From contig OY482847.1 in assembly GCA_960531495.1 (NCBI GenBank), forward strand, positions 7,569,492 through 7,633,491: a DNA stretch of 64,000 nt, read 5' to 3'. Shown one piece after another: positions 60,274 to 64,000 of this stretch. The stretch's first letter is position 1. Every line of letters begins with the position of its first letter. The DNA is from Zeus faber. Its lineage: Eukaryota > Chordata > Actinopteri > Zeiformes > Zeidae. The position numbers were made by a program, and so were the translations under genes. The notes under the pieces were generated by a model. It searched no databases. It was given only the letters and a program-made list of their open reading frames with translations, and was not told the origin of the DNA.

Positions 60274-61353
60274 ATGATCCACGGTAATGTGACGGCTCAT
60301 AGTCGCTTCTTTCAATCCAGCAGGAATGAAGGCAAACTGGGTGTAAACAGGAGAAAGACCTGGAGGAGGGTTTGCTGCCGATGCCTCACCCTGTTTCTGT
60401 TTCTAATCCTCACAACAGCCATCATCATAGTGCATACCGATTTGGGTTTGCCGTTGTTTACCCAAACTGTTCAGATTTTTGACTTTTCAATCCAAGAACT
60501 GCGCAATTATGAACAGTACTTTGTGAAATATCCGTATAAATACCGCTTTGTTATTAATGTTCAAGAGAAATGCAAAGACGAGAGTCCCTTCCTGGTTCTG
60601 ATGGTTCCAGTGGCGGCTGTGAACAGGGAAGACCGCGACACGATACGCAACACCTGGGGCGGCAAAGGTTTGATCCTGGGAAAAGTCGTGAGTCTGGTGT
60701 TCTTACTGGGATTGCCCACCGGAGAGGGGTGGGAGCAAGTCCAGCAGCAGGTTCTACAGGAGGACAAGGAGCATGGGGACCTGGTGCAGAGCGACTTTGT
60801 GGACTCCTACAGGAACCTGACCATCAAGACCATGGTGATGATGGAGTGGCTGGACGCCCACTGCTCTGGCGCCTCCTACGCCATGAAGATCGATTCGGAC
60901 ATGTTCCTCAATGTGCACAACTTGATAAAGATGCTGCTAAAAGCGCCAAAGTCAAACTACCTGACTGGATTGGTGGAGAGGGCGGCTATGGTAATGAGAG
61001 ACCCACAATCGAAATGGTACATCCCTGAACAAGTGTATCCAGACTCACAATACCCGGTATATGCTCTGGGCCTGGGCTACGTTTTGTCCCTGGACATCCC
61101 ACGGAAGCTTTTGGAGGCCTCCAGACACGTCCGGCCTATTTACATTGAGGACGTGTATTTGGGATTGTGCATGAGGTACCTGGGAATCGGTCTCACCGAC
61201 CCGCCGGACGGGAATCAGTTCAAACTCTATCCTGTGCCTTACAATCGCTGTGCCTACTCCAAGCTCATAGCAACCACAACGCAAACTTATACCGATCACA
61301 TCTGGGTTTGGAGGGACTTTAAAAAGCCTGGACCTTTCTGTATAGATACATGA
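60274..61353 (+). CDS. Beta-1,3-galactosyltransferase-like (GT31), single coding exon
   Basis: Golgi type II glycosyltransferase predicted to add beta-1,3-linked galactose (or N-acetylglucosamine) to glycans. The 359-aa frame has a short basic cytosolic tail, one membrane segment at about residues 37-53 (CLTLFLFLILTTAIIIV), a short stem, then the GT31 domain: RDTIRNTWGG, VFLLGLP, the metal-binding DSD at 207-209 (MKIDSDMFLNVHNL), GLGYVLS and EDVYLGLCMRYLGI at about 292-305. Potential N-glycosylation sites include NLT at 181. It resembles B3GALT1/2-type proteins and the many fish 'B3GALT2-like' copies; I give no symbol. The start at 60274 is the only in-frame Met that keeps the membrane anchor, but an acceptor-like TTTCAATCCAGCAG at about 60309-60322 leaves open an upstream first exon. 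Confidence 0.85.
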   Translation: MIHGNVTAHSRFFQSSRNEGKLGVNRRKTWRRVCCRCLTLFLFLILTTAIIIVHTDLGLPLFTQTVQIFDFSIQELRNYEQYFVKYPYKYRFVINVQEKCKDESPFLVLMVPVAAVNREDRDTIRNTWGGKGLILGKVVSLVFLLGLPTGEGWEQVQQQVLQEDKEHGDLVQSDFVDSYRNLTIKTMVMMEWLDAHCSGASYAMKIDSDMFLNVHNLIKMLLKAPKSNYLTGLVERAAMVMRDPQSKWYIPEQVYPDSQYPVYALGLGYVLSLDIPRKLLEASRHVRPIYIEDVYLGLCMRYLGIGLTDPPDGNQFKLYPVPYNRCAYSKLIATTTQTYTDHIWVWRDFKKPGPFCIDT

Positions 61354-62280
61354 GACAGGATACATGAAGACACAATACATTAACATACGGCTCAAACTGC
61401 CGAATCCACAAACTTGCGTGGGAAGTTTCCAGTCTCACGCTTTTTTGTGCTCAGAGTCACAAAAATGTATCTATTGAATCGTGTCGCGAGTACGATTGTC
61501 CGACTTTTCTCGTGCTACACATTGGAAAATTTTAACCAATTAATTTGAATGGGGAGATTTTCCAATCAAGCCCTGCCATCGCAGTGGGGTGCCAATTGTG
61601 GATTCCAAGACCATTAACATTCGAAATGTAATAAAATCATATTTTTCCTTTTTTTACCTCGCCGTAGAACAAAACCCAACACATTTTTGCAAAGATCTCA
61701 TCTTGTAGGTTAACATATGGAAGTTTGAGAGATTTCAGGGGACACTAAACTGAGATATTGACCTTTGAACCCTGACCAGAGGTCACCTTTGAAGCCCTAT
61801 ATCAACAACAACCAAAATAAGGTCAACTGTTTTGGACAGCTCTGGACATGTGCTTTTAGAGGTGTGGTAGTGTCAATAGGGGTGCCACTTAAAATGGCCT
61901 AACATATAATTCAGGGCTTTGCAAATTACATATGTAAATTCTGACAACGCAGGTATATTCCCCCACCAAATCAACCCCTAGTACCACATGCATGTGTTAA
62001 ATAAATTTGTTTCATTTTCCGGTTTATAATTATATAACTACTTTACCCATTCAATCAAGATGCAATTGAATCAAGATGAATAAAAAATGGCACAGAATTG
62101 TCATTTTTAGGGTTAGAGTTTCACGTTAGGGTTTGAAACATTTATAAATAATTGTTTAAATATTATGCAATGTATATAATTCCTTTTTTTTTTTTTTTTT
62201 TTTTTTAATAATTCGTTTTTGCTCCTGCAGAAGCCACAAGTGTGTACGGTATCAACCTTAGTTTAAGAAAAAGGTGCTTA
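61354..62280. other. Spacer after the B3GALT-like gene
   Basis: AT-rich; presumably 3' UTR followed by intergenic DNA. A long T run lies at 62186-62207. No gene recognised. Confidence 0.4.
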
Positions 62281-62298
62281 ATTCACAATGTCATGGAG

Positions 62299-62398
62299 AC
62301 TACACTACCCATGTAAGCGTAACAGCGATGTCTCTGATTGGTGGAGCTCGCTGTTACAGTGGAAATGTTTAACGCACTGGCTGATGGGTGTATTTAAA
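62299..62398 (+). promoter_or_regulatory. Promoter-like cluster of unknown target
   Basis: ACTACACTACCCA (62299-62311) resembles half of a ZNF143/Staf site. An inverted CCAAT box (ATTGG) is at 62337-62341 and TATTTAAA at 62391-62398. No coding sequence follows that I recognise. Confidence 0.25.
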
Positions 62399-62399
62399 T

Positions 62400-64000
62400 T
62401 TTCAGCCAGGTGCGCAAATGTTGACATTTATATCCAGTTAAGTTGTATCTATGAATTTAATTCAAATTATGACCCTCTATCCCTTGAATTTAATAGACCA
62501 TTCAATAGAGAAAAAGATAAACCAGAATCCCGCCATCAATCATCTTACTATTAATCAATAGATACATTATTCGTGACTACGAGTATGAAAACCATGAGAC
62601 CGGGTTCATTTGCTACATATATAATATTTTAAAAGTACACTGTTAAAATAAAAACAAAAAAGAAGTTTCATTTCTGTGGATGTTTGGGAGGAGGGGAAGC
62701 AGAATGAGTGGGTTGTTTTTAGAGGGAGCATAGGGGAAGGCACAGTGACCTTTTTCAGGTTTTTCTGGTTTGTATTTGTTCTCCATTACCCCTTCTCTCC
62801 CCCAAGCTTCATAGTCATACACGTCACTTAATCCAGTTAAAATGGGAATGATCCTTTGAAATAGTACTTGTACTAAAACTAAAAACACTGTTTGCGCTTC
62901 CTGGGTATGTGAACCCATAGCATTGCATTACAATTGTATTTGTAAGTCATTAAGTTGGGGAGGATTTGCTTCAAATGTATTATTACATTACATCCATCCA
63001 TCCATTATTTGCGCCTTCTTTTCCGGGTCCCGGTGTAATATATTCAGTATACTGTATAGGCAACCCCTATTGTTCTCATTCATGAAAAATTGACGTCAGT
63101 GGTGTATCGATGTCATGGAGCTGGCGTACCCTTGGATAAGATGAATAAAATTTGGATACAGGGCAGTTCCGGCACGCCCTCGTCCAAGTTTGATCATAAT
63201 CGGTCCATTTGTGTATGAGAAGTTAATAAAAAAAACTCTGCGTGTCATTGCGTCACTGGTGACGTGTAATCAGTTTGTGCATGTGCATCCTCCCATCCCG
63301 GTGTGCAAAGACTGCCTGACATTAAATCTGGAATTTGTAAATATACTGTACCCAAAATATTTAATCTGCTCACAGGACTCTTCGATTGGACTTTAACCAA
63401 AGTAATATAACACCCAAACTCTGACAGACTGTACATACACAGAAGCAAAGAAGTGCAGAGGTAATAACTGTTAAACACAAGGTAGGGGTTGCTTTTGGAA
63501 TGCGGATAATGTAGTTTACACTCGCTGGCTTTTTCTGTTATTTGGGCAAAAGCCGCGCAATCACATTGTGAATTAGCCCCACTGCTTTTACTAGTTTTTT
63601 TTTTTTTTTTGAGAAACGGCAAACGGGGACGCCCAGAGGGTAGATCGCGCCCTCTCCTACTTCCCTACACCAGCCTGTTGAACCAATTATCAGTTTAAAT
63701 TTAATCACGAGTTCAGCAGAACATTTAAACGTGGAAGTTACTTCAATATAAACGTTCAACACGATTTACGCGATTGGGCTCGGCTTCAGCAGCTTCAGCG
63801 GCTTCAGCGGCTTCAGCGGACACGCCCCTGGTCTCTCAGAGCGGAGGGGAACTGCCTTTTTTCAGGATTTTGAAACCTGGTTTTATATACTTGGCGATTT
63901 TTTTTTTCATTTAAATTTCATTTCAGTTTGGCTGTGTGGTTAATAACACACTGTTCTGTGGTGTGACAAACTCAGAACACAATATTTATTATTGGTTTAC
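62400..64000. other. Terminal spacer
   Basis: No coding exon recognised. It contains a CATC repeat fragment near 62990-63004, a T run near 63596-63610 and a 9-bp tandem repeat at 63782-63817. Confidence 0.4.
63782..63817. repeat. 9-bp tandem repeat GGCTTCAGC
   Basis: Four copies (one AGCTTCAGC), preceded by an inverted CCAAT box (ATTGG near 63773) and followed by CACGCCCC (63821-63828) and a TATA-like TTTATATAC at about 63882-63890. Possibly promoter DNA for a gene beyond the window. Confidence 0.7.

Overview
This is a ray-finned (teleost) fish window. Its genes are intron-bearing vertebrate genes with clear human orthologues, and the spacers hold fish-type transposons and very long (CA)n/(GT)n, (GATA)n and (ATT)n microsatellites. 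The identifiable genes correspond to loci on human chromosome 16q: junctophilin-3 (jph3, 5' end outside the window), znf319, csnk2a2, matcap1 (KIAA0895L), a CC chemokine, gabarapl2 and nqo1. The last gene, a B3GALT-like glycosyltransferase, belongs to a family expanded in fish.

Layout: 255-4038 (+) last four coding exons of jph3, with a low-complexity repeat inside its divergent region. 6.2-9.0 kb: GATA microsatellite split by an endogenous-retrovirus-like fossil. 9.4-10.7 kb: CpG-rich znf319 promoter region. 11507-13273 (+): znf319. 15.5-23.5 kb (+): csnk2a2 with 11 coding exons and a spliced 3' UTR. 25.2 kb: intact hAT-type MITE. 26.1-29.0 kb (-): matcap1. 32.2-33.4 kb (-): three-exon CC chemokine whose exons are too short to stand out as ORFs. 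34.65-36.18 kb: decayed Tc1-like transposon. 38.5-40.7 kb (-): gabarapl2. 41.4-46.5 kb: nest of two LINEs and a solo LTR. 46.8-51.4 kb (-): nqo1. 52.1-56.2 kb: Ty3/Gypsy fossil. 60.3-61.4 kb (+): B3GALT-like gene. The remaining 2.6 kb hold no gene I recognise.

The genes do not form an operon or a single pathway. They are independent loci kept together by ancient synteny: junctional membrane tethering (jph3), transcription (znf319), signalling (csnk2a2), tubulin detyrosination (matcap1), immune signalling (chemokine), autophagy (gabarapl2), quinone reduction (nqo1) and glycosylation (B3GALT-like).

I found no convincing new biological system. The most useful observations are the CC chemokine gene, a jph3-specific repeat expansion, dinucleotide repeats abutting splice sites of matcap1 and nqo1, and several precisely delimited mobile-element insertions with target-site duplications. 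All exon borders were read by eye from GT/AG sites and reading frame, and all family names come from remembered protein sequences, not searches.
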